Shown one piece after another: positions 45,723-57,164 of a stretch of 64,000 nt of DNA; the first letter of the stretch is position 1, and each line of letters begins with the position of its first letter. Under the pieces are notes generated by a model. That model was not told the origin of the DNA. It did no database searches and saw nothing but the letters and a program-made list of their open reading frames with translations. Origin of the DNA: Bacteroidales bacterium (lineage in GTDB: Bacteria > Bacteroidota > Bacteroidia > Bacteroidales > UBA932); contig JAFQHE010000021.1 of NCBI GenBank assembly GCA_017398125.1, positions 1 through 64,000 of the forward strand. Direction: 5' to 3'. Made by a program: the position numbers and the translations under genes.

Positions 45723-46382
45723 CTACCTCATATCCGTTACTATTGCATTCGGATAATCACGTACTTGAAGGGTGAAGTATGATGAGTCGGGGCTGTTGCC
45801 GGCAAGCGGTTCTACAGACTTGACTTTTACTGTATAGGATGAGTTGTCTGTTGAAACGAAGTGTATCTGGGAGAGATCTCCGGATGCACTGCGCTTTATA
45901 TCCATTCTTGATGAGCTGCCCTCTGAATAGCCGAAGAGGGTTGCCAGGTTCAGAAGTGCCTGTTCTAAGGATGAGTCTGCAACAGAAGCGTTCTGCAACC
46001 CCACCACTGCAGCATCCATGACAATAATATCCTCACTTTGCGGTTTATATATCCATAATGTGTTTCCATCCGAAACCATTACAAAATCTTCAGCAACCTC
46101 CATGTGAAACCTATTGCCGCTAATTGTTACTGTTCCAGCATCGTTGTAAATTGGATTGCCCTTGCGGTCTGATACCTCAAAGTTGAAAACTATCTTTACC
46201 GGGGTATCCTGATTTTTGACCGGATGCCCAGAAGAGAGCTGCTCCTGAATACCGACATTTGTTTCCAATAAAAGTGATTCACCCGAAGGGTGCGAATGAG
46301 ACTCGCCTGCAGCAATTGTTGAGATGAAAAAAAGGCAAGCGCACGGAAGCATCTTCCGGCACTTGCCCAAAATATTTTTCAT
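45723..46382 (-). CDS. LolA-like outer-membrane lipoprotein carrier
   Basis: 219 residues from MKNILGKCRKMLPCACLFFISTIAAG, a signal peptide; earlier ATGs add an unlikely extension. The mature domain has the LolA half-barrel pattern: VKIVFNFEVSDRKGNPIYNDAGTVTISGNRFHMEVAEDFVMVSDGNTLWIYKPQSEDIIVMD, with the FVMVSDGNTLWIY strand typical of Bacteroidota LolA. It would shuttle lipoproteins across the periplasm. Directly downstream of ftsK, the usual order in this phylum. Confidence 0.8.
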   Translation of the reverse strand: MKNILGKCRKMLPCACLFFISTIAAGESHSHPSGESLLLETNVGIQEQLSSGHPVKNQDTPVKIVFNFEVSDRKGNPIYNDAGTVTISGNRFHMEVAEDFVMVSDGNTLWIYKPQSEDIIVMDAAVVGLQNASVADSSLEQALLNLATLFGYSEGSSSRMDIKRSASGDLSQIHFVSTDNSSYTVKVKSVEPLAGNSPDSSYFTLQVRDYPNAIVTDMR

Positions 46383-46465
46383 GTTTGAATGTAACATAAT
46401 CCTGCACTCAACTTTGGCTGCAATATTCAGTCGCAAATATCATTTTTAAACCTCAAAGCAAATTT

Positions 46466-49057
46466 CTAGCCATAGATGTCCTTTATATTGGCCAGTCTTG
46501 CATCAAGTTCAGATAGGTCAGAAACCAATACCTGTCGGGCCTTGCTTCCTTCAAACGGGCCTACAATTCCTGCGACCTCAAGCTGGTCCATAATCCTGCC
46601 TGCACGGTTATAGCCAAGATTCATCTTCCTCTGAATGAGCGAAGTTGAACCCTGCTGATGCATGACTATAAGTTTTGCAGCCTCTTCAAAGAGTGAATCG
46701 CGCTTGTTCAAATCCACAGCACCCACTGTACCACCATCGCTATCCTTGTCATCGCCCGTATATTCAGGCAAATAGTAAGGTGTTGTATAGCCTCTCTGCT
46801 CACCAATGAAGTCAACGATGCGTTCAACCTCCTTGGTCTCAATAAGGGCACACTGCACACGGGTAAGGTCACCTCCTGTTGATATGAGGGCATCTCCCCT
46901 ACCAATAAGTTGTTTTGCGCCAACCTCATCAAGAATTGTCTTTGAGTCTATGCTTGAACGCACCATAAAGGCAATACGAGCAGGGAAGTTGGCCTTGATA
47001 TTACCGGTAATCACAGCAGTTGTAGGCCTCTGTGTTGCTATGACAAGATGTATACCAATGGCACGTGCCAACTGGGCCAGACGTGCTATTGGTCCCTCAA
47101 TATCTCGTCCGGCAGTCATGATAAGGTCAGCAAACTCATCAATTACCACAACTATAAATGGCATGAATTTGTGGCCCTTCAACGGATTCAATCTTCTCTG
47201 AAGGAACTTCTCGTTATACTCCTTTATGTTTCTTACTCCGGCAAGCCTCAAAAGGTCATAACGGCTGTCCATCTCCATGCATAGAGACTTCAAGGTATAT
47301 ATAACTTTTTGAGTGTCTGTAATTACAGGCTCATCGGCATCTGGCAGTTGGGCCAAAAAGTGTTTTTCAAGTTTTGAATACAACGAAAGTTCAACTTTCT
47401 TTGGATCCACAAGAACCAGTTTCAACTCGCTCGGATGCTTCTTGTATAGCAAAGAGGCCAATATTGCATTCAATCCGACAGACTTGCCCTGACCGGTAGC
47501 ACCCGCAACAAGAAGATGGGGCATCTTGGCCAAATCAAATGAAAAGACCTCATTGGTTATAGTCTTTCCAAATGCAATCGGCAACTGGTAATCCGCCTCC
47601 TTGAATTTTGGATCATCCAAAACAGAGAGCATTGATACCACGCTCGGCTTCTCATTTGCCACCTCAATACCAATGGCATTGGTTCCAGGCAATGTTACAA
47701 CACGTACACCTCTTGCAGCCAATGACAACTGTATATCCTCTTCAAGCCTCTTTATCTGCGATACCCTCACGCCTGGAGCAGGCACAATCTCATAAAGGGT
47801 TACAGTAGGACCTATACGTGCAGAGATTTTTGAGACTCCAATCTTGTAGTTTGCAAGAGTTACAACAATCTGCCTGTTGTTCTTTGCAAGTTCCTCTTTT
47901 GAAACCTCATACCACTTGTCTTTATAATCCTCCAACAAATTCAACGAAGGCGCCTGGTAAGATGAGAGGTCGAGTCTCGGATCAAACAGCGTACTCAACT
48001 CCTCTTCCGACAGTTCCGACAAAAAGTCATCTTCACCCTTCGGCTTTTCAGGTTCAACTGCAATATCATTGCCCACAGGAGTCTCAGGCACAGAGAGCAC
48101 CTCCAATTCCACCTCACCGGCATCACTGTGGCCAGCATCGTCACCAGCACCATCTTCAACACTCTCCAATTCAAACGGATCATCCTCAGACAAATCTACA
48201 ATACCCTCATCATCGGCATCTTCCTCATCCCTTATCTCATAGGTTATCTCACCGGTATCAGTATTGACCCTCTCACCATTACCCAAATCCATCTCTTCTC
48301 CCGACAATTCACGCTCAGGAACAATCTCACCATCTTCAGACGAAGCCGAACCATCAGCAGCCTCCTCTCCCGCTGCAAGTCTCTTCTCTTTTTTGGGACG
48401 TGGTGCTGTAATCTTGTCAATCCATCTGTTGAACCTGGTAACAAACTTGTTGTTGACTGCAATAAGCCAGATGACTACAGCAAGAAAAATGACTGATGCA
48501 GCGCCAATATTACCCAACATCAACTTGAGCCACACTGTCACATAATGGCCATATGATCCTCCCGCGCCATTCCCGAACCAGCTGTCGAACTGAGTGAAAG
48601 AAAAGATAAAAGAGAATGCAACAGATAGAATTATACACCCGAAAACTGAGAGTGCAAAAAATCTCAACACTCTTATTTTCTTTATTTTAAGACAGAACAA
48701 TGCAACTCCGCCAAAGAAGAACGGAATTATGAATGCGCCAAGGCCAAAGAGCTTTGATATAAGAAAATTTGCCCATACCAATCCTATTGATCCGCCACCG
48801 TTTTCAACCTGCATAACGGTGCTGAAGAGACCATCATTGTCAAAAAGGCTCTGGTCGTCGGCCCAGGTAAAAAGATATGATATGAGAGAGACCAAAGTAT
48901 ATACCGATAACGCCAAAGACGAGAGCCCGCATATAAGATACGCCACATCCTTTTTAGCTGGAACATCTGTCTCCAGCTTTGCCTGTGCCCTCTCTTTTGC
49001 GGTCATTTTTACCTTGCTTCCACCCTTAGCCTTCTTACTGCTGCTACGTTCTGCCAT
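46466..49057 (-). CDS. ftsK: DNA translocase FtsK/SpoIIIE
   Basis: 863 residues. Four to five N-terminal membrane helices, an acidic linker (residues about 240-370, rich in Glu/Asp/Gly), then the motor: LLVAGATGQGKSVGLNAILASLLY (Walker A, near residue 520), VVVIDEFADLIMTAG (Walker B) and the C-terminal gamma winged helix (TSLIQRKMNLGYNRAGRIMDQLEVAGIVGPFEG) that reads KOPS-type sequences. It moves chromosomes and resolves dimers at division. Starts 2 nt after the DUF4290 gene ends. Confidence 0.95.
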   Translation of the reverse strand: MAERSSSKKAKGGSKVKMTAKERAQAKLETDVPAKKDVAYLICGLSSLALSVYTLVSLISYLFTWADDQSLFDNDGLFSTVMQVENGGGSIGLVWANFLISKLFGLGAFIIPFFFGGVALFCLKIKKIRVLRFFALSVFGCIILSVAFSFIFSFTQFDSWFGNGAGGSYGHYVTVWLKLMLGNIGAASVIFLAVVIWLIAVNNKFVTRFNRWIDKITAPRPKKEKRLAAGEEAADGSASSEDGEIVPERELSGEEMDLGNGERVNTDTGEITYEIRDEEDADDEGIVDLSEDDPFELESVEDGAGDDAGHSDAGEVELEVLSVPETPVGNDIAVEPEKPKGEDDFLSELSEEELSTLFDPRLDLSSYQAPSLNLLEDYKDKWYEVSKEELAKNNRQIVVTLANYKIGVSKISARIGPTVTLYEIVPAPGVRVSQIKRLEEDIQLSLAARGVRVVTLPGTNAIGIEVANEKPSVVSMLSVLDDPKFKEADYQLPIAFGKTITNEVFSFDLAKMPHLLVAGATGQGKSVGLNAILASLLYKKHPSELKLVLVDPKKVELSLYSKLEKHFLAQLPDADEPVITDTQKVIYTLKSLCMEMDSRYDLLRLAGVRNIKEYNEKFLQRRLNPLKGHKFMPFIVVVIDEFADLIMTAGRDIEGPIARLAQLARAIGIHLVIATQRPTTAVITGNIKANFPARIAFMVRSSIDSKTILDEVGAKQLIGRGDALISTGGDLTRVQCALIETKEVERIVDFIGEQRGYTTPYYLPEYTGDDKDSDGGTVGAVDLNKRDSLFEEAAKLIVMHQQGSTSLIQRKMNLGYNRAGRIMDQLEVAGIVGPFEGSKARQVLVSDLSELDARLANIKDIYG

Positions 49058-49059
49058 AA

Positions 49060-49701
49060 CTATTTTTTCCTGCGCTTGTTATTGTTGTTCTTTCCTTTGT
49101 TGTTGTTTCTGTTAAAATTATTGCGGGCACCATTATTGGCACTTCTCTGATGCCCGTCAGTCATTCCCATTCCAATATGCACATCTTCAGGGACAGTAAT
49201 CCTGCCGTCAGAAAGTTTGTATATATCATTGAAGATTGTCTCTTCCGAAACAGAATCCTTGTTCCAGATAAGATACTGCTGCTTCATGTATGATGCAAGT
49301 GTCCTTATCATATATGTTTTCACATCATCATCAGGCCTCTGGGCTATCACCTCAATCATATTCTGTATATTCCTTCCATAATGCGAAGCCTTGACAGGTG
49401 TCTTCTGCAATGGAATAGGATTGGGCTTTGTCGAGAGCGTCTCCCTTGTAGGAGTTGGATATGGAGAATCTATATCAATCTCAAAATCAGAAATAATATG
49501 GACATGATCCCACAACTTGTGTTTGAAATCATTAATGTCCCTCAATTGTGGATTCAAGGTTCCCATAACTTGAACAACCGCCTGAATCTGCTCATTGCGT
49601 TTCTCTTTGTCGGGAATATTCTTTACATAATTGATCATATCCTGCACATGCCTTCCATACTCAGGCATCAACAGTTTCTCTCTCTGCGTATTATAATCCA
49701 T
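49060..49701 (-). CDS. DUF4290 family protein
   Basis: 213 residues from MDYNTQREKLLMPEYGRHVQDMI; the frame extends upstream only through a non-coding-like stretch. The opening motif, the LWDHVHIISDFEIDIDSPYP segment and SHYGRNIQNMIEVI repeat the DUF4290 pattern, and the C-terminus ends in an Asn/Lys/Arg tail (NNGARNNFNRNNNKGKNNNNKRRKK) suggesting nucleic-acid contact. Role unknown; almost always just upstream of ftsK in Bacteroidales. Minus-strand -7 box TATCTTTG at 49763-49770. Confidence 0.75.
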   Translation of the reverse strand: MDYNTQREKLLMPEYGRHVQDMINYVKNIPDKEKRNEQIQAVVQVMGTLNPQLRDINDFKHKLWDHVHIISDFEIDIDSPYPTPTRETLSTKPNPIPLQKTPVKASHYGRNIQNMIEVIAQRPDDDVKTYMIRTLASYMKQQYLIWNKDSVSEETIFNDIYKLSDGRITVPEDVHIGMGMTDGHQRSANNGARNNFNRNNNKGKNNNNKRRKK

Positions 49702-49947
49702 CTCAATAAAATTTTCAGGAAATTCAAAATGCAGGGACACCCCCACATAAAAACAATGATTGCAAAGATACAAAGAACTTGTGTAATAATGACAGAACAA
49801 AAACAAAAAATCTGAAAGATGATATACCTAATAACAAAAGGCCCCTTTCCAAGGAGTAATTTTTAGGGAAATGCATCTGTGGCCGAAAAGTATTACCTTT
49901 GATATACCGGAAAAAGTTAATTTGGTATCAATCCGCACATATTTATC
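49702..49947. other. Spacer left of the CRISPR array
   Basis: Holds the DUF4290 upstream region and the array flank. AAAAGGCCCCTTTCCAAGGAG at about 49835-49855 could weakly pair, but there is no convincing terminator or gene. Confidence 0.4.
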
Positions 49948-49978
49948 GTTGTGATTTGCTTTCAGATTAGTATCTTTG
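49948..49978 (+). promoter_or_regulatory. Promoter carried inside each CRISPR repeat (first copy)
   Basis: In the repeat, GTTG at positions 1-4, 19 nt, then TATCTTTG at positions 24-31 match the Bacteroidota -33/-7 pattern. Transcription would begin near position 37 of the repeat and read into the following spacer, as in Neisseria-type II-C arrays. The same module recurs in all six repeats. Confidence 0.6.
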
Positions 49979-50376
49979 ACATATAGGAAACAGCATTTTA
50001 CATTTTTGGAAAAATTACCTAAATGTTGTGATTTGCTTTCAGATTAGTATCTTTGACATATAGGAAACAGCTGAGTTACGGATTGAAATATATAATGCAG
50101 TGTTGTGATTTGCTTTCAGATTAGTATCTTTGACATATAGGAAACAGCACCAGATGCGGACAAGAAAAGCCGCTGGAGTTGTGATTTGCTTTCAGATTAG
50201 TATCTTTGACATATAGGAAACAGCATCTTTTAAACACAACTAATGATTGTGATGTTGTGATTTGCTTTCAGATTAGTATCTTTGACATATAGGAAACAGC
50301 TAGGCTGCACAGGATTGGATTCTCCACAAGTTGTGATTTGCTTTCAGATTAGTATCTTTGACATATAGGAAACAGC
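49948..50376 (+). CRISPR. Type II-C CRISPR array, 6 repeats of 47 bp, 5 spacers
   Basis: Six identical 47-bp repeats start at 49948, 50025, 50102, 50178, 50254 and 50330; spacers are 30, 30, 29, 29 and 29 nt. The repeat starts GTTGTGATTTGCTTTC, ends GGAAACAGC and matches the Bacteroides type II-C repeat family. Transcription direction (plus) is inferred from the tracrRNA anti-repeat and from the promoter inside each repeat; the cas genes run on the opposite strand toward the array. All repeats are identical, so no degenerate end marks the old side. The spacers show no match that I can see within this window. Confidence 0.95.
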
Positions 50377-50445
50377 ACGATGCGGGCATCACACTGTTTT
50401 TGAACATATTGTAAAGATTTTTAGAATTAAAAATGTTTCCTTGGG

Positions 50446-50480
50446 AAAAGGGTCTTACCATAAAAGTAAGGCCCTTTTTT
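50446..50480. terminator. Bidirectional terminator between CRISPR array and cas2
   Basis: AAAAGGGTCTTAC (50446-50458) pairs with GTAAGGCCCTTTTTT (50466-50480) through one T-G, with T-runs on both strands; it ends both the array and the cas operon. Confidence 0.85.
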
Positions 50481-50488
50481 ATTCCCAT

Positions 50489-51755
<1,267 letters not shown>

Positions 51756-51790
51756 AATCCAAAGATTTCAAGCACTTGGAGAATAGGATA

Positions 51791-52801
51791 TTATATCTTG
51801 AGTCGTTTCCTCTCATTTTCAAAATTCTCTATAAAATGAATTTCGACTGGTGACAGATCAGTCTTTGTCCTTTCCTTGAATTTGACATATTCTGCATTTG
51901 CTTTTAACCTTGCGACTTCTGCAGAAACTGTACCTGCATGAGTCAATAATTCTTTTCCCGACAATTTAAGAAAATCATCCAACTTCTGAATCCAATCACT
52001 CATATACATAGGAGTATGACTTTGAGCCTGCAACTCTGCAAAATCAAGATAAAGGCTCACTATACGGTTTAAAACATCAATCTCTGCCGCTGTCAAATAG
52101 TTCTTTGCATACTCAATATCTGATTTTTGTGGCAATACTCCACTCCAAGTTGTCAATCCCATAAAATCCTTTTCAGCATCCGCTCTATTATAAATAATCT
52201 CAGCGGCGGTATGACCATGCACAGAGAAGTGCATTTTATTCTGTACAGTAGCAAAAAACTGTTTGGTAGCCTCAGCCCTTGGATCATAATCTATACTAAG
52301 GGCATATATCTCCAACACTTTCCTATAAAAGATTTTTTCAGAAGAGCGTATGTCACGTATGCGTGAAAGCAATTCATCAAAATAATTTCCACCGCCAACA
52401 TTCTTCAACAGTTCATCATTAAGTGCAAACCCTTTAATAAGATACTCCTTAAGCACCCTTGTAGCCCAAATGCGGAACTGCACTCCCCTGTATGAATTGA
52501 CTCTATACCCCACACTTATAATCATATCAAGATTATAATAATCAACGATATGAGTCTGCTGCTTTCCTTTTATTGCACCATGCACAGTGGTTGTTGCATT
52601 TTTTGCAACAACCATCTCCCTATCCAATTCCCCCTCCTCAAATATTTTTTTGACATGTCTGGAAATGGTAGACTTATTGCGTTGAAACAACTCTGCCATC
52701 TGGTCCAATGTCAACCATACTGTATCATTGGCAAGAGTAACCTCTATTTTGCTTTCTCCATCTTGTGTCTGATACAAAAGTATTTGTCCCCTCTGCTCCA
52801 T
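51791..52801 (-). CDS. RhuM-family protein embedded in the cas operon
   Basis: 336 residues from MEQRGQILLYQTQDGESKIEV; a TTG at 52807 would overlap the cas9 stop. RhuM family (PF13310; named for a Salmonella virulence-island gene): DTVWLTLDQMAELFQRNKSTISRHVKKIFEEGELDREMVVAKNATTTVHGA is the N-terminal HTH-like part with the family block, and VDYYNLDMIISVGYRVNSYRGVQFRIWATRVLKEYLIKGFALND is its hallmark. The C-terminal half holds HGHTAAEIIYNRADAEKDFMGLTTWSG, a motif of Fic/Doc-linked relatives. The ATG lies 2 nt after the cas9 stop, so it is read from the cas9 transcript. Its biochemical role is unknown. Confidence 0.85.
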   Translation of the reverse strand: MEQRGQILLYQTQDGESKIEVTLANDTVWLTLDQMAELFQRNKSTISRHVKKIFEEGELDREMVVAKNATTTVHGAIKGKQQTHIVDYYNLDMIISVGYRVNSYRGVQFRIWATRVLKEYLIKGFALNDELLKNVGGGNYFDELLSRIRDIRSSEKIFYRKVLEIYALSIDYDPRAEATKQFFATVQNKMHFSVHGHTAAEIIYNRADAEKDFMGLTTWSGVLPQKSDIEYAKNYLTAAEIDVLNRIVSLYLDFAELQAQSHTPMYMSDWIQKLDDFLKLSGKELLTHAGTVSAEVARLKANAEYVKFKERTKTDLSPVEIHFIENFENERKRLKI

Positions 52802-52803
52802 TT

Positions 52804-55800
52804 TCAATTCTCCCCGACTTTTACTATTTGGCCAATATGATTAATTCTCACCTTCACAAAAGTATGGACAAAGGACAAATTTTTATATTGTTTATATACT
52901 ACATCTTTTAACTCATTAGAGTCTCGTAATACTGATTCTAGATGATGTCTAAACATATAATCTCTAACGACTGAAGTTCCATACGAAACTTTAGACATCT
53001 TTTGCAATCTAAATAAATTCGGACTGATAATCGAGTAATTTTCAGGATCCATCAAGTCTATCTCCCTTGGATCAAAACCGGTTTCTTCATTTGGAAAAAC
53101 AAAATATTCGTTTTGTTTCATGCTGTACAGAAATTCCCAGCCTTCATTGCTCCTAAAATTTTTATCAATCACAGGTAGTCCATTATTTGCCCTTGTTACC
53201 GCTTCATAAAATGAAACAACGACCTCTTCAAGTTCGTATTGTTTATTCCCGTCATTATCAACCTTGAAACTTCCATCCTTATTCAACACAGGTTTCCTAT
53301 AAATAGCCACATGATGATTATTGCCGGTATTAACAAAATCTACCGGGATCCGCTCACCTTTGCCATCAAGAATAAGATTCCCAAACTTATCCTTTTTGTC
53401 ATGAATTGCAACAGCATTACTTATACCTGTAATTTTGACTCTTTTTACAGGAATTCCCTTTTGCTCATTCTGCCATAACGGATTTTCTTCAATATTGCTC
53501 AAGCCCTCCTTTCCCCGCTCTTTAACCAACTTCTTCAACCTAGCATCTATCACTTTATCAATATTCAAATCCTTATCTACTGTTTTTCTGATGGTATAGT
53601 AATCTTCAAAGAATACCAACTTTACTTTTTCAGGAACTCTCTTTGTATGCAAATCGTCCAACCATATAGGATTTTTGTCTATGGCATTCTTTCCTGAAAA
53701 GGCTTTTTTAGAATCACCTCCATATTCCTCAAGTCTCTTTATCAATGCCATCCTGTATGTTTGTTTTGCAACTTGTTCTATCTCAGAGAGTGTAAGGGAT
53801 CCATTAACCTTAACCTCTTTTGTAGCATACCTTTTTATCTTTCCATAAACGGTATCCAAATGGAGTTGTCCGCGAGGTGTTTGCTGTATATAAACTTTAC
53901 CATTTTCACCGTTTCTGGTAATATTTTTTGTAACTGTCTTACCTTTAGGTTTAATGGATATCAATATCTCCTGCATATGCTTGCGCGCTTCTTTCCTGAA
54001 CTCGTCCAAAGGAATTGGAGGAAGCGCTCTGCCATTTAGGAAATACTTATTCTTTATCGCGTACTCATTTGTATTGGCTTTTTGACTAGCATTAACGTTA
54101 TTGAAATATTGTATAAATACATCTTTTGTAAATGCCACTGTCAGAGCATCCATTGCATGATGTCTATGGTCATTACGCTTTGACCAGTCTTTGATATGGC
54201 CAATTTTTCTACCATCCCTATCATTCGAATACTCTATCATTCCCAATGCTTCATATTTACCCCAATTCAGTTCCTTCATCATATCAACCAACTGCCAGTC
54301 TTCCCTCAACTTGTCTGTTATGGAACCAGTAGTTGCAATCACTCTTTTGCATATGTCACTAAGCATTTTTAATGAAAAGCGCGCAATATATTGGGTATTT
54401 CTCAAGTCTCTTTCAATAAAATCCTCTGGAATATCAGACTCTTTCATCAATAATTTCTTGAGTTTGCTCTTATACTTATCACCTTTGAAAAGTGCTTCGC
54501 ATCTGTTTATATATGCATCCAATCCCATTTCTCCGTACTTTTCGAGAACAAAATCATATGCAGTCTGCTTACCTTTTTCAATATTTATACTTCTTAATTC
54601 CAGTGTTTTATTTGAGGTTGAATCATCAAATAGCCTTGCTTTGGGTATTATGTGCTCTATATCATATTCACCAGTAAACAACTTTTCCTTCGGGATATAT
54701 GTATTAGAGTATAGTGTTTTATAGCCATTATCCTTAAGTTCCTCATACAATTTGTAGCGTATAATATCATTACGCGTAATATGTGAAAGGCCAAATTCTT
54801 CTTTAAGAATTTTCCTATAATTGTCATGCAGTTTTGTTGTTTCTTCTATGGCTTTTGTCAATCTTGATCTCTCATCAGCATTTTTCTTTAAGTCTCTAGC
54901 CAACTCCACCCTGATTTCATCTGGTCTGCCATATGAATCAATAATGGCATTTACCACGTTCACCATTTGGTTAAGAATCTTTTCAACAATAGGATTTCTC
55001 AAACTGTTCTTCGGCAAGATTTCCAATTTGTTTTTGAGTTGCTTATTTTCAATCTGCTCTTTAGTAAGAGACGACTTTGAGTGGTTATATCCCGCATAAT
55101 GACAAGCTATATCATACCCATTTCCCTCTTTTAGATAGGGTAAAATATTAGCAATTGCTTTTGCGCTCAAACTGCCATAGTCTTCCAAGAATGTAACATT
55201 GGTAAGAATTGATGCATATTCCTTTTCAATCCCGGTCCACTCCTTTATCTTATTAATCAACCGGCCGTTTCCAGTAGGTGTATTATCACTTTCAAAAGAA
55301 TATAAAAGATGCCAAAGTTTATAATATTTTTGAGTATCCGGTTTTCGTGAAGAATCAAATTCCAGGAAATCAGTTTTCCAGTCCAGCGACTCAAATATCT
55401 CACGAACTTGTGAAATAATAGACTCTGCAGGCTGCCTGAATGATATAGGACTATGACCTGTCAATTCTATAATATCACTATATGCTTTAAACAAGGCATA
55501 ACCTGTCCTATTTCCATCAATCGCTTTATAATTCATATCCAGATTCTCCGGATGTTCAAATAACAAGGAGAGAATCTCCTGTTTGCCCATTTTTTCCTTT
55601 ACCGACAGTTCTTTGGCAAGGATTTCCATCTCTTCAGGATACAATTTCCTTCGACCCTCTACAAATAACGGATCACAGCTATTTCCTTTACTAAATAGAG
55701 AAAGCTCATCCTCCACTCTCTTTTTCTTCCGGCAGACATTTCTACCAAATATTTCAACATTATTTAAGGTCTGCCAAATTTTAAATTCCTGAAAAAGAGG

Positions 55801-57129
55801 CGAGGATCGAGGTATGACTCTTGAACCTATATGTATCTTTTTCTCCTTTCCATCAGGAAGAGAAACCACCTTTTCCTGACTCTCAAGCTCACAAAAAGAT
55901 ATTAAATTCTTTTGGCTTTTAAGCCTCCTCTGGTAAAAAATTATGCAGTCCCTTATCTCTTTTTTCAATGCAGGAGTCAACTCTTTATGATACTTTGCCT
56001 GCGTTTCCCATATTGTATTGAACTCATCCAAATAATCTTGCCTGTAAAAAACCAGATTCTTCAAACTTATATTGGAGTCTTTTTCAATCAAAGACATCAG
56101 ATATTGACCAACAGTCTGCCTGTTAAAATATAAATTCTTACTTCTGTCACTTATCGCACCCAAATATCCACTTGTTGATGTCTTCTGCTTGTTAATCTCC
56201 TGGAATACGATTGCAAGTTCCTCTAAAGAGAATTTTTCTTCCAATGACTCAACTCTCCACTTATAATTTTCAAGTTTCAGATCCCGTCCCTTCACACTTC
56301 TTTTTATACCTGATATTCTTTTCTCCACAACTTCCTCAACATTACAGCCTTGGTCATTATCCCAAATCCTGACACACTCCTTCCATACAAAATGCTTTTG
56401 AAGTACAGCCCAAGTCTGTGATGCATTCTTTCCTTCAATCTCCTTTTTGAGAGATTCTGTTAAAATATCAGGATAGAATTTACTTTGAAAATTCCAGATA
56501 CGGTCCAACTCACATTGTAAATCAGAAGAATAAAAATCGGGCAAATGATTTTTACCACTTGAAAGAATCTCATATCCTAATTGTCCCGGCGTCAAATCTT
56601 CATCATAAAGTTTTTTCGCTATCTCCATACCGTCAATCAAAGATCCTTCTTCTCCATCTTTTGCTTTCCTATTGCTTTTATATCCCCTTTTTTTATTGAT
56701 CATCAGGAGAATCCTTGCAAAATGCTCTAATGACACCTCTTGAGTTGCAGCCTTGGCCCTTAACCGAAATGTCTCAAAGGTAGAGAAATTGCCATTTTCT
56801 GATAATACAGATTCATCAGTAATTATGTTATTCTTCCTAAAAATCTCAATTAGATTCTCTCTTCTGAGTTTATACCTCTGAAGATTTCTTCTTGCCCCCC
56901 TCTTTTGAGTTCTACCGGCATTAGGCGATACTCCTTTTCCTGATTTAAAGAAATCAGAAGCATCTCCTTTCAACTCTTTTCCGGTATCCGAATTGACAAA
57001 AGTGTCAAAATGAATCGCTCTAACACCCAATTTTACAATTGAGGATTTCTCATTCGCATTTTCCGCTTCATTTACAACCGCCCATCCAATGCTGTTGGTA
57101 CCTAAATCCAATCCCAGTATCCTTTTCAT
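52804..57129 (-). CDS. cas9: Type II-C CRISPR nuclease Cas9
   Basis: 1441 residues, close to Bacteroides II-C Cas9 length. RuvC-I ILGLDLGTNSIGWAVV (D8), arginine-rich bridge helix RGARRNLQRYKLRR, RuvC-II DEIRVELARDL (E742), HNH YDIEHIIPKARLFDDSTSNKT (H826, Asn in TSNKT) and RuvC-III HHAMDALTVAF (H990, D994) are all intact, so both strands of a target should be cut. The C-terminal third holds the PAM-interacting region. Minus-strand TAAATTTG (57150-57157) is a likely -7 box. The first gene of cas9-rhuM-cas1-cas2. Confidence 0.96.
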   Translation of the reverse strand: MKRILGLDLGTNSIGWAVVNEAENANEKSSIVKLGVRAIHFDTFVNSDTGKELKGDASDFFKSGKGVSPNAGRTQKRGARRNLQRYKLRRENLIEIFRKNNIITDESVLSENGNFSTFETFRLRAKAATQEVSLEHFARILLMINKKRGYKSNRKAKDGEEGSLIDGMEIAKKLYDEDLTPGQLGYEILSSGKNHLPDFYSSDLQCELDRIWNFQSKFYPDILTESLKKEIEGKNASQTWAVLQKHFVWKECVRIWDNDQGCNVEEVVEKRISGIKRSVKGRDLKLENYKWRVESLEEKFSLEELAIVFQEINKQKTSTSGYLGAISDRSKNLYFNRQTVGQYLMSLIEKDSNISLKNLVFYRQDYLDEFNTIWETQAKYHKELTPALKKEIRDCIIFYQRRLKSQKNLISFCELESQEKVVSLPDGKEKKIHIGSRVIPRSSPLFQEFKIWQTLNNVEIFGRNVCRKKKRVEDELSLFSKGNSCDPLFVEGRRKLYPEEMEILAKELSVKEKMGKQEILSLLFEHPENLDMNYKAIDGNRTGYALFKAYSDIIELTGHSPISFRQPAESIISQVREIFESLDWKTDFLEFDSSRKPDTQKYYKLWHLLYSFESDNTPTGNGRLINKIKEWTGIEKEYASILTNVTFLEDYGSLSAKAIANILPYLKEGNGYDIACHYAGYNHSKSSLTKEQIENKQLKNKLEILPKNSLRNPIVEKILNQMVNVVNAIIDSYGRPDEIRVELARDLKKNADERSRLTKAIEETTKLHDNYRKILKEEFGLSHITRNDIIRYKLYEELKDNGYKTLYSNTYIPKEKLFTGEYDIEHIIPKARLFDDSTSNKTLELRSINIEKGKQTAYDFVLEKYGEMGLDAYINRCEALFKGDKYKSKLKKLLMKESDIPEDFIERDLRNTQYIARFSLKMLSDICKRVIATTGSITDKLREDWQLVDMMKELNWGKYEALGMIEYSNDRDGRKIGHIKDWSKRNDHRHHAMDALTVAFTKDVFIQYFNNVNASQKANTNEYAIKNKYFLNGRALPPIPLDEFRKEARKHMQEILISIKPKGKTVTKNITRNGENGKVYIQQTPRGQLHLDTVYGKIKRYATKEVKVNGSLTLSEIEQVAKQTYRMALIKRLEEYGGDSKKAFSGKNAIDKNPIWLDDLHTKRVPEKVKLVFFEDYYTIRKTVDKDLNIDKVIDARLKKLVKERGKEGLSNIEENPLWQNEQKGIPVKRVKITGISNAVAIHDKKDKFGNLILDGKGERIPVDFVNTGNNHHVAIYRKPVLNKDGSFKVDNDGNKQYELEEVVVSFYEAVTRANNGLPVIDKNFRSNEGWEFLYSMKQNEYFVFPNEETGFDPREIDLMDPENYSIISPNLFRLQKMSKVSYGTSVVRDYMFRHHLESVLRDSNELKDVVYKQYKNLSFVHTFVKVRINHIGQIVKVGEN

Positions 57130-57164
57130 AGCGCATTTTTTATTTCTTTCAAATTTAGGAAATT

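Noticed and set aside
47818..48267. A 149-residue plus-strand frame inside ftsK
   Set aside because: Low-complexity Gln/His/Pro reading of the antisense of the acidic FtsK linker.
49948..50376. CRISPR spacers targeting this window (self-targeting)
   Set aside because: No spacer matches a sequence in the window by eye; a full-genome search would be needed.
50300..50488. A 62-residue minus-strand frame running out of the CRISPR array
   Set aside because: It reads through repeat and spacer sequence and the terminator; not a gene.
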